From the NCBI GenBank assembly GCA_003574785.1, contig QORU01000007.1, forward strand, positions 62,001-126,000: a stretch of DNA of 64,000 bases. Direction: 5' to 3'. The notes below the pieces were generated by a model. The model ran no database searches. It worked only from the letters and a program-made list of their open reading frames with translations, and was not told the origin of the DNA. Shown here piece after piece: positions 54,369-62,818 of the stretch; the stretch's first letter is position 1; every line of letters starts with the position of its first letter. The stretch comes from Taklimakanibacter deserti. GTDB lineage: Bacteria; Pseudomonadota; Alphaproteobacteria; Rhizobiales; Aestuariivirgaceae. The translations under genes were made by a program, and so were the position numbers.

Positions 54369-55361
54369 CTAGATCAATGCGTGCACGTCGCCGACATGGA
54401 TCTTGCGCCAGTTGCTGAGATCGCTTCCGGCGAAGGTCTTGAGCGCCTGGCGCTCACTGTCGGTCCAGACCGGCAAGGACGCCAGGACGGCCGCCATCGC
54501 TGATTCCGAGGCGCGCGAGGCGCCGTCGTCGCATTTGAGCGCAATGCCGAAGCCCGCATGCGGCACGGCGCCGCAAAACACGCCTTCAGCGCCCGTCTTC
54601 ACGAAGGCGCGCGGCACCCTCTGCATCACCCGGGTGCAGAAGCGGTTGGTTCCCGCCACCATGAAAGGATGGGCCCGCACCGCCTCGATGATGCGCAAGG
54701 AGGCGGCCTTGCGCGCCTCATCGAGCGTTGCCCCGGAGGCAAAGCGGGCAAAGCCCAGCGCCAGGTTGCGCAACGGGATGGCCCAGGTCGGCACCGAGCA
54801 CCCGTCTATGCCATGGGGCTGCGACCCGATATCGACGTCGCATAATTCGCTTAAGGTGCGGGCGATGGCGCGCTGAACCGGATGATCGATCCGGCTATAG
54901 CCTTCGGCCGGCACCCCGAGCTGATGGGCCAGCGCCAGCATGCCGGCATGCTTGCCGGAGCAGTTATTGTGAATGGCGCGGGGCTCTTCCGCATGACGCA
55001 CCATGTCATGCTGGGCCGAAAGCTCGTAAGGCCAGTGCGCACCGCATTCATATTGCGCCTCGCTCATGCCGGCCTTGGCCAGCATGCCGCCGGCGACCCT
55101 GACATGCGGCGCCTCGCCACTATGGGAGGCGCAGGCCAGCGCCAGCTCTTCATCGCTGAAACCAAAACGGTCAGCGGCACCGCTTTCGATCAGGGGCAGG
55201 CACTGGAAAGCCTTGATGGCTGAACGCGGAAACACCGCCTGGGTGACATCACCCGCCGAAGCGACGAGCTTGCCCGCGGCATCCACAACCGCATAGGCGC
55301 CGGTATGACGGCTTTCGACCACACCGCCGCGAGTCACTTCGGCGATCACGGGATTAGGCAT
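54369..55361 (-). CDS. Asparaginase of the PF06089 (Rhizobium AnsA) type
   Basis: 330 residues. The family start VIAEVTRGGVVESRHTGAYAV, the nucleophile region FPRSAIKAFQCLPLIESGA (Ser/Lys), HNNCSGKHAGMLALAH with the zinc Cys and Lys, and IDGCSVPTWAIPL with the second Cys match the thermolabile asparaginase II of Rhizobium etli. It hydrolyses asparagine to aspartate and ammonia in the cytosol. It overlaps the MFS carrier gene by eight bases, so the carrier may import its substrate (inference). Confidence 0.87.
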   Translation of the reverse strand: MPNPVIAEVTRGGVVESRHTGAYAVVDAAGKLVASAGDVTQAVFPRSAIKAFQCLPLIESGAADRFGFSDEELALACASHSGEAPHVRVAGGMLAKAGMSEAQYECGAHWPYELSAQHDMVRHAEEPRAIHNNCSGKHAGMLALAHQLGVPAEGYSRIDHPVQRAIARTLSELCDVDIGSQPHGIDGCSVPTWAIPLRNLALGFARFASGATLDEARKAASLRIIEAVRAHPFMVAGTNRFCTRVMQRVPRAFVKTGAEGVFCGAVPHAGFGIALKCDDGASRASESAMAAVLASLPVWTDSERQALKTFAGSDLSNWRKIHVGDVHALI

Positions 55362-56589
55362 AGCGAGCTTCCTTGATATGAGATCCCCAGAGATACCAGC
55401 CGAGCGCCAGCAACTGGAGAACGAAGAAGGTACCGAAGGCCCAACTATAGGCCTCCGGCGCGTAGCCGGTGGCGGTCGGCGCGAAGAGGCCGATGATCAT
55501 GCCGATCACGCCCTGCACGATAAAGGCTGCGACGAACATCGCAAAATTGAGGCTGGCATTGGACCGGCCGGCCAGCTCGTTGCCGACCTGGGCGGCGAAC
55601 CATGGAAAGGCGACAATGCCCACTTGCCCGGTTGCCGCCAGCACGAGCCAGGCGGGGAAGCTCACTTCCGGGACGCGCAGGACGATGACGCTCTGCGCCG
55701 CAAGATAGACCAGCAAATAAACCAGCATGACGGTGAGCGGGCTGACTCCACGCCGGCCGAGCCGATCGATCACGAAGCCGATCGACAAGATACCGACCAT
55801 GAAGGCGACGGCCATCCACAGGAGATGGCGCGCCACCTCGTCCCGGCCGAGCTCCAACACATCGCGCAGCCAGGGGCCGGCCCATAAGGTCTGGATGCCG
55901 ATCTGCACGCCCGCCGTCAGGCCCAGGAAAGGCGCCAGGCGCCAATAGAGCGGCAATCTCAGGATGCGCCGCAATTGGCCGAACTGCTCGGAGAAATGCG
56001 CTTCCACCCGCTCACCGTCGCGGCGGGGGACGGCCAGGAAAATCAGACAGGCGCCGGCGAAAACGAGGCCCGCGAAAATGAGAAAGGCGCTGCGCCAGCC
56101 CACCTGGCTCACCAGATATTGGGTCGGTTCGGTCGCGACGATAATGCCCAGTGCGCCAACCGCCATGATGCAGGAGTTGGCGAGCGTGCGGCGCTCCGGC
56201 GCCACCCACAGCGAGGTCGCCTTGAAGCCCGACATCAGGCCGCCGGCGAAGCCCAGCCCGATGATGGCCCGGGCGATAAACAAGGTGAGGAAGCCAGGCG
56301 CCAAGGCGAAGAGCGCGCAGCCTGCCGCGGCAAACGCCAGCAGGGCGGACTGGACGCGGCGGGGGCCGTAACGGTCGAACAATATGCCGAGCGGCAATTG
56401 GAACAGCGCAAAGGCCAGTAAATAGGCCGACGTCAGCAGCCCGAGCTCGGCCGGGGTCAGGGACAGGTCGGCGACGAGATCGGGCGCCACCACCGCATTG
56501 ACCGCCCGCAGCAAGTAGGACAGCAAATAACCACAAGCGAAGGGGGCAAGCGCCGTGGCTGTGATGCGAAGGGGGATGCCGGGCGCCAT
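55354..56589 (-). CDS. Major facilitator superfamily transporter
   Basis: 411 residues with 12 predicted membrane helices and the MFS loop motif GILFDRYGPRRVQ (about 72-84). The second half repeats it weakly as FVIDRLGRRGVSPL. It belongs to the NarK/CynX-like group in general appearance; the substrate is unknown. It is the first gene of a two-gene operon with the asparaginase, which overlaps its end, so amino acid or asparagine transport is a possibility. Confidence 0.87.
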   Translation of the reverse strand: MAPGIPLRITATALAPFACGYLLSYLLRAVNAVVAPDLVADLSLTPAELGLLTSAYLLAFALFQLPLGILFDRYGPRRVQSALLAFAAAGCALFALAPGFLTLFIARAIIGLGFAGGLMSGFKATSLWVAPERRTLANSCIMAVGALGIIVATEPTQYLVSQVGWRSAFLIFAGLVFAGACLIFLAVPRRDGERVEAHFSEQFGQLRRILRLPLYWRLAPFLGLTAGVQIGIQTLWAGPWLRDVLELGRDEVARHLLWMAVAFMVGILSIGFVIDRLGRRGVSPLTVMLVYLLVYLAAQSVIVLRVPEVSFPAWLVLAATGQVGIVAFPWFAAQVGNELAGRSNASLNFAMFVAAFIVQGVIGMIIGLFAPTATGYAPEAYSWAFGTFFVLQLLALGWYLWGSHIKEARYA

Positions 56590-56891
56590 GTCGCAGATGC
56601 CGATGGGATGGTTGCTACGCTCAAAAAGACAGCCGGGCTTGAAATCGCCGCGGCTGGACCCCCGTCATAGCAGCATTTGGCTCAATTGACAGCGCCTCCC
56701 TGTGGCGCGGGAACTCAGGGCTCATGCCTTGAAAAGGACGAGAGAGCGCCATTAAGGCGTAGTATCCATTTGAACAGAAACCGTTTCGGCAAGCGCCCGG
56801 CTTGCGGTTATAGTATGACGCGAATGACGGCGGCATCGGCATCTGGTTGCGGAGATCACGAGAGAAGCCGCTCGGTCAGAGGAGGCCTTGA
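56590..56891. other. Divergent intergenic region, no gene seen
   Basis: This 302-base stretch lies between two divergent genes and must hold their promoters. A TATAGT at 56809-56814 is the best -10-like sequence for the plus strand, without a good partner. No terminator or small ORF stands out. Confidence 0.4.
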
Positions 56892-58217
56892 ATGATACGC
56901 AGTGCGTTTCTGGCACTGGCTGCCGCCGCGATTCTGGTGGTCACCCTGGGGTGGCAGAACATCACATCGCCCGGATGGGGCCAATTGCCGGTCGCCTGGA
57001 GCCAATTCTCGATCGACTGGGATCAATTGGCCGACTATTACAACCAGGAAAAGATCGAATTCCCGGGTGTCGTCAGCGACGAGGAGCAAATCAAGTCGCT
57101 GATCCCCAAGATGGTGGAAGCCGGAATCGGGCTCTCGACTTTGTCCTATGCGCAGACCCAGACGGACCGCGCGCGGCTGACGATCGAAAATCGCGAATGC
57201 ATCAGCCCGAAGGCCAATCTGGACAAGACCGTGTTGTTCGTGCGCTCCACTTTGTCCGAGCCGCTCGATCCGATCATTGCCTTTCATGACCGCACTACGG
57301 CTCTTTCACCGGAGCTCAGCCTGTTTTTCCAGGATTATGGCTACGGCGCTCACACCCTCACCACCAATGCGCTCGCCGAACGGGTGACGGTCCCCTTGGT
57401 CGAGCAACCGCGGAAAGTGGTCGTGGCGGGTGGATCCGCAGCTTTCGGTCTTCTGCTCGACGATGCTAATTCGCTCGCCTCGCGCCTGCAGAAACGGGAC
57501 AATAGCCGGCAATATGTCACGCTCGCCGTGCCCGAAGGTTCGGCGGAACAGGTCATCTGCAACCTGACCAAGGCCATACCGCGCTATCGCGGCCAGGTTG
57601 ACGAGCTTATTTATTTCTACTCGGAAGCCGATCTCGATTCGGGAGACAGACTCGGGACGCCGGAAGAGGTGATCAGCGCGCTCAAAAATCTGGCGCAGAA
57701 CGAATCGATCGGCAAGGTTACGATCTTCTATTCGCCGCTGATCTATAGCCTCGCCCCGCAATTCACCCGTTATCGAGGCTATGCCAGCGACCTCCTGCCG
57801 AATCGGCAAGGGGTCAAGGATAGGCTCAAGAAGATCGTCGCCGGCGCAGGGTTCGGCTGGCTCGATGTCGGGGAGGTCGCGCTCGAGGCCAGCAAGGCCC
57901 AAGGCACTGAATTCTCGGTGCTCAACAATTTCGCCGATGATCGGAACCTGTCGCTGCAGGGCATGAACAAACTGGTCGAGCGGCTCCTGGGGCCCGAGCC
58001 GCCGCCGCCGGCGCCGACACCCGTCAGCGCCGCACCGGCCGAGGAGACGGTGGCAGCCACCGTCGATCCGGGCCTCGAGAAGCGGGTGCAGAAGCAGACC
58101 GAGGCGCTGGAGGACATCCGGGCGGCGGCCGGTCGCGCGGCCAAGAACAACCGGCTGAAAAACGAGGTTGGCAGGATATTGGAGCGGCTCAAGAATGAGC
58201 TTGCCTCAGGCCAGTAA
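56892..58217 (+). CDS. Unknown membrane-anchored protein, SGNH-like middle
   Basis: 441 residues. The N-terminal helix (about 4-22) is a signal or anchor, so the rest is periplasmic. The middle has [20 protein letters not shown], similar to the first block of SGNH hydrolases (usually GDS), followed by [20 protein letters not shown] and [14 protein letters not shown]. The catalytic His block is not clear. The C-terminus has a Pro/Ala-rich linker (about 372-395) and a coiled-coil stretch ([20 protein letters not shown]). The family is not recognised; a role in surface polymer modification is possible. Confidence 0.72.
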   Translation: MIRSAFLALAAAAILVVTLGWQNITSPGWGQLPVAWSQFSIDWDQLADYYNQEKIEFPGVVSDEEQIKSLIPKMVEAGIGLSTLSYAQTQTDRARLTIENRECISPKANLDKTVLFVRSTLSEPLDPIIAFHDRTTALSPELSLFFQDYGYGAHTLTTNALAERVTVPLVEQPRKVVVAGGSAAFGLLLDDANSLASRLQKRDNSRQYVTLAVPEGSAEQVICNLTKAIPRYRGQVDELIYFYSEADLDSGDRLGTPEEVISALKNLAQNESIGKVTIFYSPLIYSLAPQFTRYRGYASDLLPNRQGVKDRLKKIVAGAGFGWLDVGEVALEASKAQGTEFSVLNNFADDRNLSLQGMNKLVERLLGPEPPPPAPTPVSAAPAEETVAATVDPGLEKRVQKQTEALEDIRAAAGRAAKNNRLKNEVGRILERLKNELASGQ

Positions 58218-58265
58218 GGCCTGTGGACCAGCTAAGCCCAATGAAATCAATGGGATAGGGAAAAC

Positions 58266-58342
58266 TGGTCGGAGTGAGAGGATTCGAACCTCCGACCCCC
58301 TGCTCCCGAAGCAGGTGCGCTACCAGACTGCGCTACACTCCG
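58266..58342 (-). tRNA. tRNA-Pro(CGG)
   Basis: On the minus strand the sequence folds as a 77-base tRNA with a 7-base acceptor stem, D-loop CAGTCTGGTAG, anticodon loop TTCGGGA (anticodon CGG) between CCTGC and GCAGG, T-loop TTCGAAT, and encoded CCA at 58268-58266. Confidence 0.95.
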
Positions 58343-58453
58343 TTCCTTGAAACGCTGGCTCTTTGCCCCCGCAAACGCCTGCCGTCAACCCCCAAGAAAG
58401 AAACGGGACAAGCCCGTGGCCCTCATTGCGGTGCAGCAAGCGAGCCAGTATAT

Positions 58454-58539
58454 GGTCCTCCGGCCAATCCTACCTCGCGCCTTGCGGCGCTTTGTAGGAT
58501 GCCCTCCGAAGCTTTGGCGAGGAGGGTCCTCCGGCCAAT
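58454..58539. repeat. Direct repeat enclosing hairpins upstream of tRNA-Gln
   Basis: GGTCCTCCGGCCAAT occurs at 58454-58468 and again at 58525-58539, ending exactly at the first base of tRNA-Gln. Between them lie two hairpins: ATCCTAC (58467-58473) with GTAGGAT (58494-58500), and CCCTCC with GGAGGG (about 58502-58526). It resembles repeat insertions near tRNA genes in Rhizobiales. Confidence 0.6.
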
Positions 58540-58613
58540 GGGGCGTAGCCAAGTGGTAAGGCAGCGGATTTTGATTCCGCCATTCCCAGGTTCGAATCCT
58601 GGCGCCCCAGCCA
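58539..58613 (+). tRNA. tRNA-Gln(TTG)
   Basis: 75 bases including encoded CCA (58611-58613). Acceptor TGGGGCG pairs with CGCCCCA, the anticodon loop TTTTGAT between GCGGA and TCCGC gives anticodon TTG, and the T-loop is TTCGAAT. It faces away from tRNA-Pro, about 200 bases downstream. Confidence 0.95.
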
Positions 58614-58982
58614 TTCGCCGCACAAGCCGGCTATTGGCGCGATGGCGCCGCGATTGCCCGTCGGATCGGCTCGCTCTCTCAATCCGCTCTGAAGATTTCG
58701 GCTCGCCTTTTTCACTTTCGACCAGAATTTGCTTCTCTCCTATCCAATTCCGGGCGGGAGTGTAGCTGCTCCGCAACAGTGACGCGGAAAAGCTCCAAAA
58801 TCATCGGTTCTCCCTGATTTCGACCTACATGCATGCTATGCGACGCCCACTCGATCGGGTGTGGCGCCAGCAGCATCCCAGAGATATTCGAGGCCCGCGT
58901 GACCTTCGGTTCTTAACGCGCCCTCACCGAAGGCCATGCAGCGACGGGCCGGCCCAGCCGGCCCGTTTCATTTAGGAACGGT
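58614..58982. other. Intergenic region after tRNA-Gln, no protein gene
   Basis: This 369-base gap lies between tRNA-Gln and the convergent LysE gene. Frames crossing it also cross the tRNA on the opposite strand and are spurious. It ends in two hairpins, CCTTCGGT (58903-58910) with ACCGAAGG (58926-58933), then the terminator at 58944-58966. Together these could be the 3' part of a small RNA on the plus strand. Confidence 0.45.
58944..58973 (+). terminator. Intrinsic terminator, plus strand
   Basis: ACGGGCCGG at 58944-58952 pairs with CCGGCCCGT at 58958-58966, followed by TTCATTT. It is 330 bases past tRNA-Gln and could end that transcript or a separate small RNA; it may also stop the converging LysE message. 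Confidence 0.65.
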
Positions 58983-59609
58983 TCACCTATCCTGCAGGGC
59001 GAGGCGGATTCCCAGAGCGCAATAAATGCCGCCGACCACCTTGCCCTGCCAGCGCGCGACAAATGCATTGCGGCGCAGTAAATGGCTGATCGAACCGCCT
59101 GCTAACGCGTAGGCCGTCGAACTTACGGCTCCGAGAAGCACAAAGAGGAAGCCCAGAAATGCGAGCTGCATGGGCACGGCGCCATTACCGGGATGCACGA
59201 ATTGCGGAAGAAAGGCCAGGAAGAATAGCGCCGATTTCGGATTCAAAAGCTCGGCGACGACAGCCTGCCGGTAAGCTTGCGCGATGGAGATGCGGGGAGT
59301 TTGGATGAGCGAGCCGATTTCGGTCTTCTCACAGATCGCCCTGATCCCGAGATAGATCAAATAGACCGCTCCGGCGTATTTGATGATGGTGAAGAGCAGC
59401 GCCGATGCGGCAAGGATCGCCGAAAGCCCGAATACCGCCATTGCCGTATGAGCCATATCCCCCGTCGCGATGCCGAGACCGGTCGCAATGCCCGCCCGGG
59501 GACCTGAGCTCGCCGAACGCGCCAGGGTCAATAGCACGGCCGGCCCGGGCAGGAAGACAAAGCCGGTCAGCACGGCGAGATATGTCAGCAAAGTAGCCTG
59601 GTCGATCAT
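58983..59609 (-). CDS. LysE-family exporter
   Basis: 208 residues from the ATG at 59609, preceded by GGGGAGTTCCCGG; the frame extends to 59987 without support. Hallmarks are LPGPAVLLTLARSASSGPRAG, GLGIATGDMAHTAMAVFGL and AVVAELLNPKSALFFLAFLPQF. There are about six membrane helices. LysE/RhtB-type proteins export amino acids and related compounds; the substrate is unknown. It diverges from the AhpD-like gene across 175 bases. Confidence 0.9.
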   Translation of the reverse strand: MIDQATLLTYLAVLTGFVFLPGPAVLLTLARSASSGPRAGIATGLGIATGDMAHTAMAVFGLSAILAASALLFTIIKYAGAVYLIYLGIRAICEKTEIGSLIQTPRISIAQAYRQAVVAELLNPKSALFFLAFLPQFVHPGNGAVPMQLAFLGFLFVLLGAVSSTAYALAGGSISHLLRRNAFVARWQGKVVGGIYCALGIRLALQDR

Positions 59610-59784
59610 CCGGGAACTCCCCTCATGTCTTCCCCTTATAGCTGGCCCATGGGCCCGTGAGGAGCGTTCCTTAAGGCCAGCGGGTCTTGGCATCCAAAAA
59701 TCTTTCCGGCGCACGTCACGATCCCCTGCCCTGTCTCGTCTTATTCTCGAAGACACATCAAACCGACAGCGAAAGGACATGACA

Positions 59785-60234
59785 ATGAAAGCCCGAATGA
59801 AGAACGTCGTGATGTTGTTTCCCGACGTGCTGCAAGCGATGCTGGCAGTCGATAAAGCCACCAGCGGCATAGATTTCGCGACTCGCAAGCTGGTGCATTT
59901 GCGTGCCAGCCAAATCAATGGCTGCGGGGTATGCGTCGATATGCATGCGCGCGAACTGAAAAAAGCGGGCGTCACCGATGAGCGCATCTTTGCCGTAGGA
60001 GCATGGCGCGAGACGCCCTATTTCAGCGGCGCCGAGCGCGCCGCACTGGCACTCGCCGAGGCGGCGACACGCCTCAATGACAGATCGGATCCGGTACCCG
60101 ACGACATCTGGGTCGAAGCAACGCATCATTATGATGAGTCGGCGCTTGGTGCCCTAGTTGTCCAGATCGCGCTGATCAATTTCTGGAACCGGCTCAACGC
60201 CACGACGCGGCAGATTGCCGGGCAGTGGAAGTGA
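59785..60234 (+). CDS. Carboxymuconolactone decarboxylase/AhpD-like protein
   Basis: 149 residues from the ATG at 59785; GAAAGGA lies seven bases ahead, and the ATG six bases earlier is too close to it. The redox motif INGCGVCVDMH (Cys47, Cys50, His54) is that of AhpD-like alkylhydroperoxidases, followed by AVGAWRETPYFSGAERAALA and VVQIALINFWNRLNATTRQ. It probably reduces peroxides or a related substrate with a partner reductase. It diverges from the LysE gene. Confidence 0.9.
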   Translation: MKARMKNVVMLFPDVLQAMLAVDKATSGIDFATRKLVHLRASQINGCGVCVDMHARELKKAGVTDERIFAVGAWRETPYFSGAERAALALAEAATRLNDRSDPVPDDIWVEATHHYDESALGALVVQIALINFWNRLNATTRQIAGQWK

Positions 60235-60294
60235 CCGGCCGGGGGCGCAGCGGCCACAGGCAGCAGCTGCGCCCCCGCTATCCGGCTTCCGGGA

Positions 60295-60483
60295 TCATCC
60301 CTTGGTGAGGCGGTCGATGTCGCTCCGCGAGATACCAATATCGTGCAGCATCCGCTCATCGAGCGCGTAGAGCTGGTGGCGGGCCGCCCGCTTCACGTAA
60401 TGCCGGCGAATCCGCTCGAACAAGCCGAGCGAGGATTTGCCCCCGGCATTGGACGTGACCCTACGGGAAAGATGCGTGAACAT
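60295..60483 (-). CDS. DUF1127 small protein
   Basis: 62 residues from the ATG at 60483, preceded by CAGGAGAGCCAA. The C-terminal YALDERMLHDIGISRSDIDR is the DUF1127 (YjiS-like) motif. Small DUF1127 proteins in Agrobacterium and Rhodobacter bind RNA or affect phosphate and stress responses. The basic stretch RIRRHYVKRAARHQ before the motif fits RNA contact. The gene converges on the AhpD-like gene. Confidence 0.87.
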   Translation of the reverse strand: MFTHLSRRVTSNAGGKSSLGLFERIRRHYVKRAARHQLYALDERMLHDIGISRSDIDRLTKG

Positions 60484-60706
60484 TTGGCTCTCCTGAAGCA
60501 AACTGATGGCTGGCGTTCTTAGGTGCCGCCGCATCAATCCTGGCTGAATGATCCGTTCATCTGGGCTTCAGGATATCCAATATCCATGAATCTCCGATGA
60601 CAAGCCTCGCTCTGAATCAATTGATATTGTTGAGATCCAGTCGTCTTGTCTGCCAACGCGGCTACGGGACACTCAACCCTTGGCAGATACGCAAAAATCG
60701 CACGGA

Positions 60707-61516
60707 TCAAGCGTCAGGCCGTGCGCGTACCAGTCCGACCTCAGCGAGGTAATAGCCCTGCGGCAGGAAATCGCCGAGCTTGGTCACGAGTTCGCCTGAG
60801 ATGAAGCAACCCGACTTGGCCCGCTTGTCACAGAAGAGATGACGTGCGCCGACGCGCCCTATGTCCAGCGAGACTTTATCATCCGTGGAAGCACGGACCC
60901 AGTAGGTCGTACCGTCCTGCCGCACGCCTTTGCGGAAGCCGCCGAGCTTCGGAACCGTGCAATCGGTATGTTCGAGGAATTGCATGAAGTAATAGCGATA
61001 GGACGTACCGCCCTCCGCCTGGACGATTTCAAGCGGATAGAAAGCATGACGCCCTTCTTCCAGGGCAGTGATCGCCTTCATCACCCGGTCGGACACGACA
61101 TTGACATGCATGATCTGTGAGTATTCGGGCAGCGTCTTGGGCGCGGTCTTCTTGAGTTGCACGCGCTTGATCACATGCTCCGGTTCGACCGCATTGTAAG
61201 GCCAGAGATGAAACACATCGTGCGGCTTGTAGCCGGTGCCGTTGCGAAGCTGGTAGGCCTCAATCCGACGCGTCTTCAGCCGCGCCTCTTCATCCGCATC
61301 CCAGGTCACATGATCGTGGAGCGGCCGCGTGCGGTTCTGATAGGTTTCGAGAATCTCGAAAAAGCGCCGATCGGTGCATTCGATGAAATCCGGGGCGGAG
61401 AATGACGGACTGGCCTGTGGCGGAAGTGGAGGCGGAGCCGTTACCGCGGCCGTCACAACCGCTTCGGGTGCCGGCGACTCCTTGGTCCCGAACAGGCTTC
61501 TCAGAAACCCCATCAT
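60707..61516 (-). CDS. Unknown protein, weakly Imm11 (DUF1629)-like
   Basis: 269 residues, no signal peptide. A Pro/Ala-rich N-terminal tail (about 12-40) is followed by a folded part with LKTRRIEAYQLRNGTGYKPH, VNVVSDRVMKAITALEEGRH, YYFMQFLEHTDC and ARHLFCDKRAKSGCFISGEL. The order of strands around VVSDRVMKAI and FYPLEIV recalls the DUF1629/Imm11 immunity family, but the likeness is weak. No polymorphic toxin is next to it. Codon use and GC are a little lower than in the neighbours. Confidence 0.6.
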   Translation of the reverse strand: MMGFLRSLFGTKESPAPEAVVTAAVTAPPPLPPQASPSFSAPDFIECTDRRFFEILETYQNRTRPLHDHVTWDADEEARLKTRRIEAYQLRNGTGYKPHDVFHLWPYNAVEPEHVIKRVQLKKTAPKTLPEYSQIMHVNVVSDRVMKAITALEEGRHAFYPLEIVQAEGGTSYRYYFMQFLEHTDCTVPKLGGFRKGVRQDGTTYWVRASTDDKVSLDIGRVGARHLFCDKRAKSGCFISGELVTKLGDFLPQGYYLAEVGLVRARPDA

Positions 61517-61652
61517 CTACTCCCACTAACCCACTCGTGATCAGGCCTGACAAGCCTGCCATGAGTGGCATTATCCGCGACAATTTTTGACTTTGGGTTA
61601 ATGCAAGGTGCATGCCGCGGGAACCATCCGCGGTGGCAATTGTTACTCAAAG

Positions 61653-61784
61653 ATGAAACGCGATCTGAAACCCGCCGAGGCACGTCAGGCGGTAAACGTG
61701 CCACCCATGAAATATGTGTTGGGTTTCGGCACGGCTGGCGCCGCTATCGGACTCCTGGCGGCGTGGGTTCTGCTCGGCGGCTAG
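61653..61784 (+). CDS. Short membrane protein
   Basis: 43 residues from the ATG at 61653 to the TAG at 61782. The first 18 residues are charged (KRDLKPAEARQAVNVPP), and the rest, KYVLGFGTAGAAIGLLAAWV, is one membrane helix. It is five bases upstream of the next small gene and probably cotranslated. Function unknown; the call rests on the clean charged-head and helix pattern. Confidence 0.5.
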   Translation: MKRDLKPAEARQAVNVPPMKYVLGFGTAGAAIGLLAAWVLLGG

Positions 61785-61788
61785 AAAA

Positions 61789-61980
61789 ATGCCGGCACGC
61801 TCCGTCAATGAGGCGAGAATAAAAGCCGCGCACGACGCGGCCATGACCATTATCGCCGCGGAAAAGAAAAGGCGCGATGAAAAGACGGCACGGCTGCGCG
61901 CGGCCCGCGAAGCTGCTGAAAAGGTCGTCAAGGAACAAGGCATCAAGGCATCGCGAGCGCGGGGGAAAGTAAGGCCATAA
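61789..61980 (+). CDS. Small Arg/Lys/Ala-rich helical protein
   Basis: 63 residues from the ATG at 61789, five bases past the previous stop. Almost the entire chain is a charged helix: SVNEARIKAAHDAAMTIIAA and DEKTARLRAAREAAEKVVKE. This pattern is shared by small proteins of unknown function in Rhizobiales as far as I recall. It could be a coiled-coil or nucleic-acid binding protein. A frame to 61714 opens within the previous gene. Confidence 0.55.
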   Translation: MPARSVNEARIKAAHDAAMTIIAAEKKRRDEKTARLRAAREAAEKVVKEQGIKASRARGKVRP

Positions 61981-62085
61981 GTTGGGCAATCACCAAAAAT
62001 GACATCTGATCCATTATTGGCTGTTTCGCTTCCCAGTTGCGCATTCTGCTGATAGGCTCCCCGCCCGGACACTAGGGAGGCCTGC

Positions 62086-62301
62086 ATGAGCAAAAGCAAA
62101 CTGATCTGGAGCGAGGAAGATCATTCGGCCAAGGCTAACTTCACCATAGACCATGTCGGTCGCCTCAATTTCGAAGTAGCTTCCGACCTACCGGGAGCTG
62201 GTCTGGACCAGCCTGCTGCGGAGCGTCGAGCCTTGGCGCTTCGTCACGCAAAGCTCTTGGTGCGTAATCTGGCAAACGAATTGGAACGGCAATCGCCGTA
62301 A
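62086..62301 (+). CDS. Small protein of unknown function
   Basis: 71 residues from the ATG at 62086, preceded by GGGAGGCCTGC, a good ribosome binding site. The first half, LIWSEEDHSAKANFTIDHVG, looks like two strands; the second, AAERRALALRHAKLLVRNLA, is a helix. No domain is recognised. It stands alone, with a gap of about 105 bases to the preceding gene. Confidence 0.6.
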   Translation: MSKSKLIWSEEDHSAKANFTIDHVGRLNFEVASDLPGAGLDQPAAERRALALRHAKLLVRNLANELERQSP

Positions 62302-62363
62302 CGCCGTCATCCGACAGACATCAGATGTAGGATCAGTCCTGTGAGCGGCTCGGCTCACTGCAC

Positions 62364-62813
62364 TTACGCGGCGGCAGTGGGAAAATCCGGTCCGGTTTTG
62401 AAATAGGACATGTCCCGCGCAACGGTGCTCACCGGCGTAATGCGGATCATCAGATCCAAGGGCTCAACGATCTGGGCCGTGAACCATTCATTCCATTCGC
62501 TCGGCACCGGCCCCAGATAACGTTCGAGCAGCCGGCGAAGCCGCGCTTTGTCGAGGGGAAGAATATCGGCTCGCCCCCTAATCCCGACATGACGCAGAAT
62601 TCCCCGCGTCACGTCAAACTCCACGATACCAATCGCACAACGCGGCTCGGCGCGAAGCCTTACGGGGTAACTATCTTCGCTGTTCGCAATAAGCCAGACA
62701 GCGCCCTCTTCCCATAGGAACCAGACCGGTGAATCGCGTGGTCCATCGGGACTGCCGGTGGCGAGATGCGCCATCAACGGCTTGGCGAGCATTTCGGTAG
62801 GATCGAAGTCCAT
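62364..62813 (-). CDS. Pyridoxamine 5'-phosphate oxidase-family protein
   Basis: 149 residues from the ATG at 62813; a start at 62858 is possible and would overlap the GGDEF-EAL gene. The split-barrel pattern is MAHLATGSPDGPRDSPVWFL, VWLIANSEDSYPVRLRAEPR, CAIGIVEFD and LRHVGIRGRADILP. This is the general flavin-reductase-like PPOX family; binding of FMN, F420 or haem cannot be decided. The C-terminal WNEWFTAQIVEPLDLMIRI segment fits the same group. It lies directly downstream of the GGDEF-EAL gene. Confidence 0.82.
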   Translation of the reverse strand: MDFDPTEMLAKPLMAHLATGSPDGPRDSPVWFLWEEGAVWLIANSEDSYPVRLRAEPRCAIGIVEFDVTRGILRHVGIRGRADILPLDKARLRRLLERYLGPVPSEWNEWFTAQIVEPLDLMIRITPVSTVARDMSYFKTGPDFPTAAA

Positions 62814-62818
62814 CTTGT

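Noticed and set aside
58423..58776. Minus-strand frame with a sequence like APGFEPGNGGIK
   Set aside because: It is the familiar false translation of the antisense of a tRNA gene, here tRNA-Gln.
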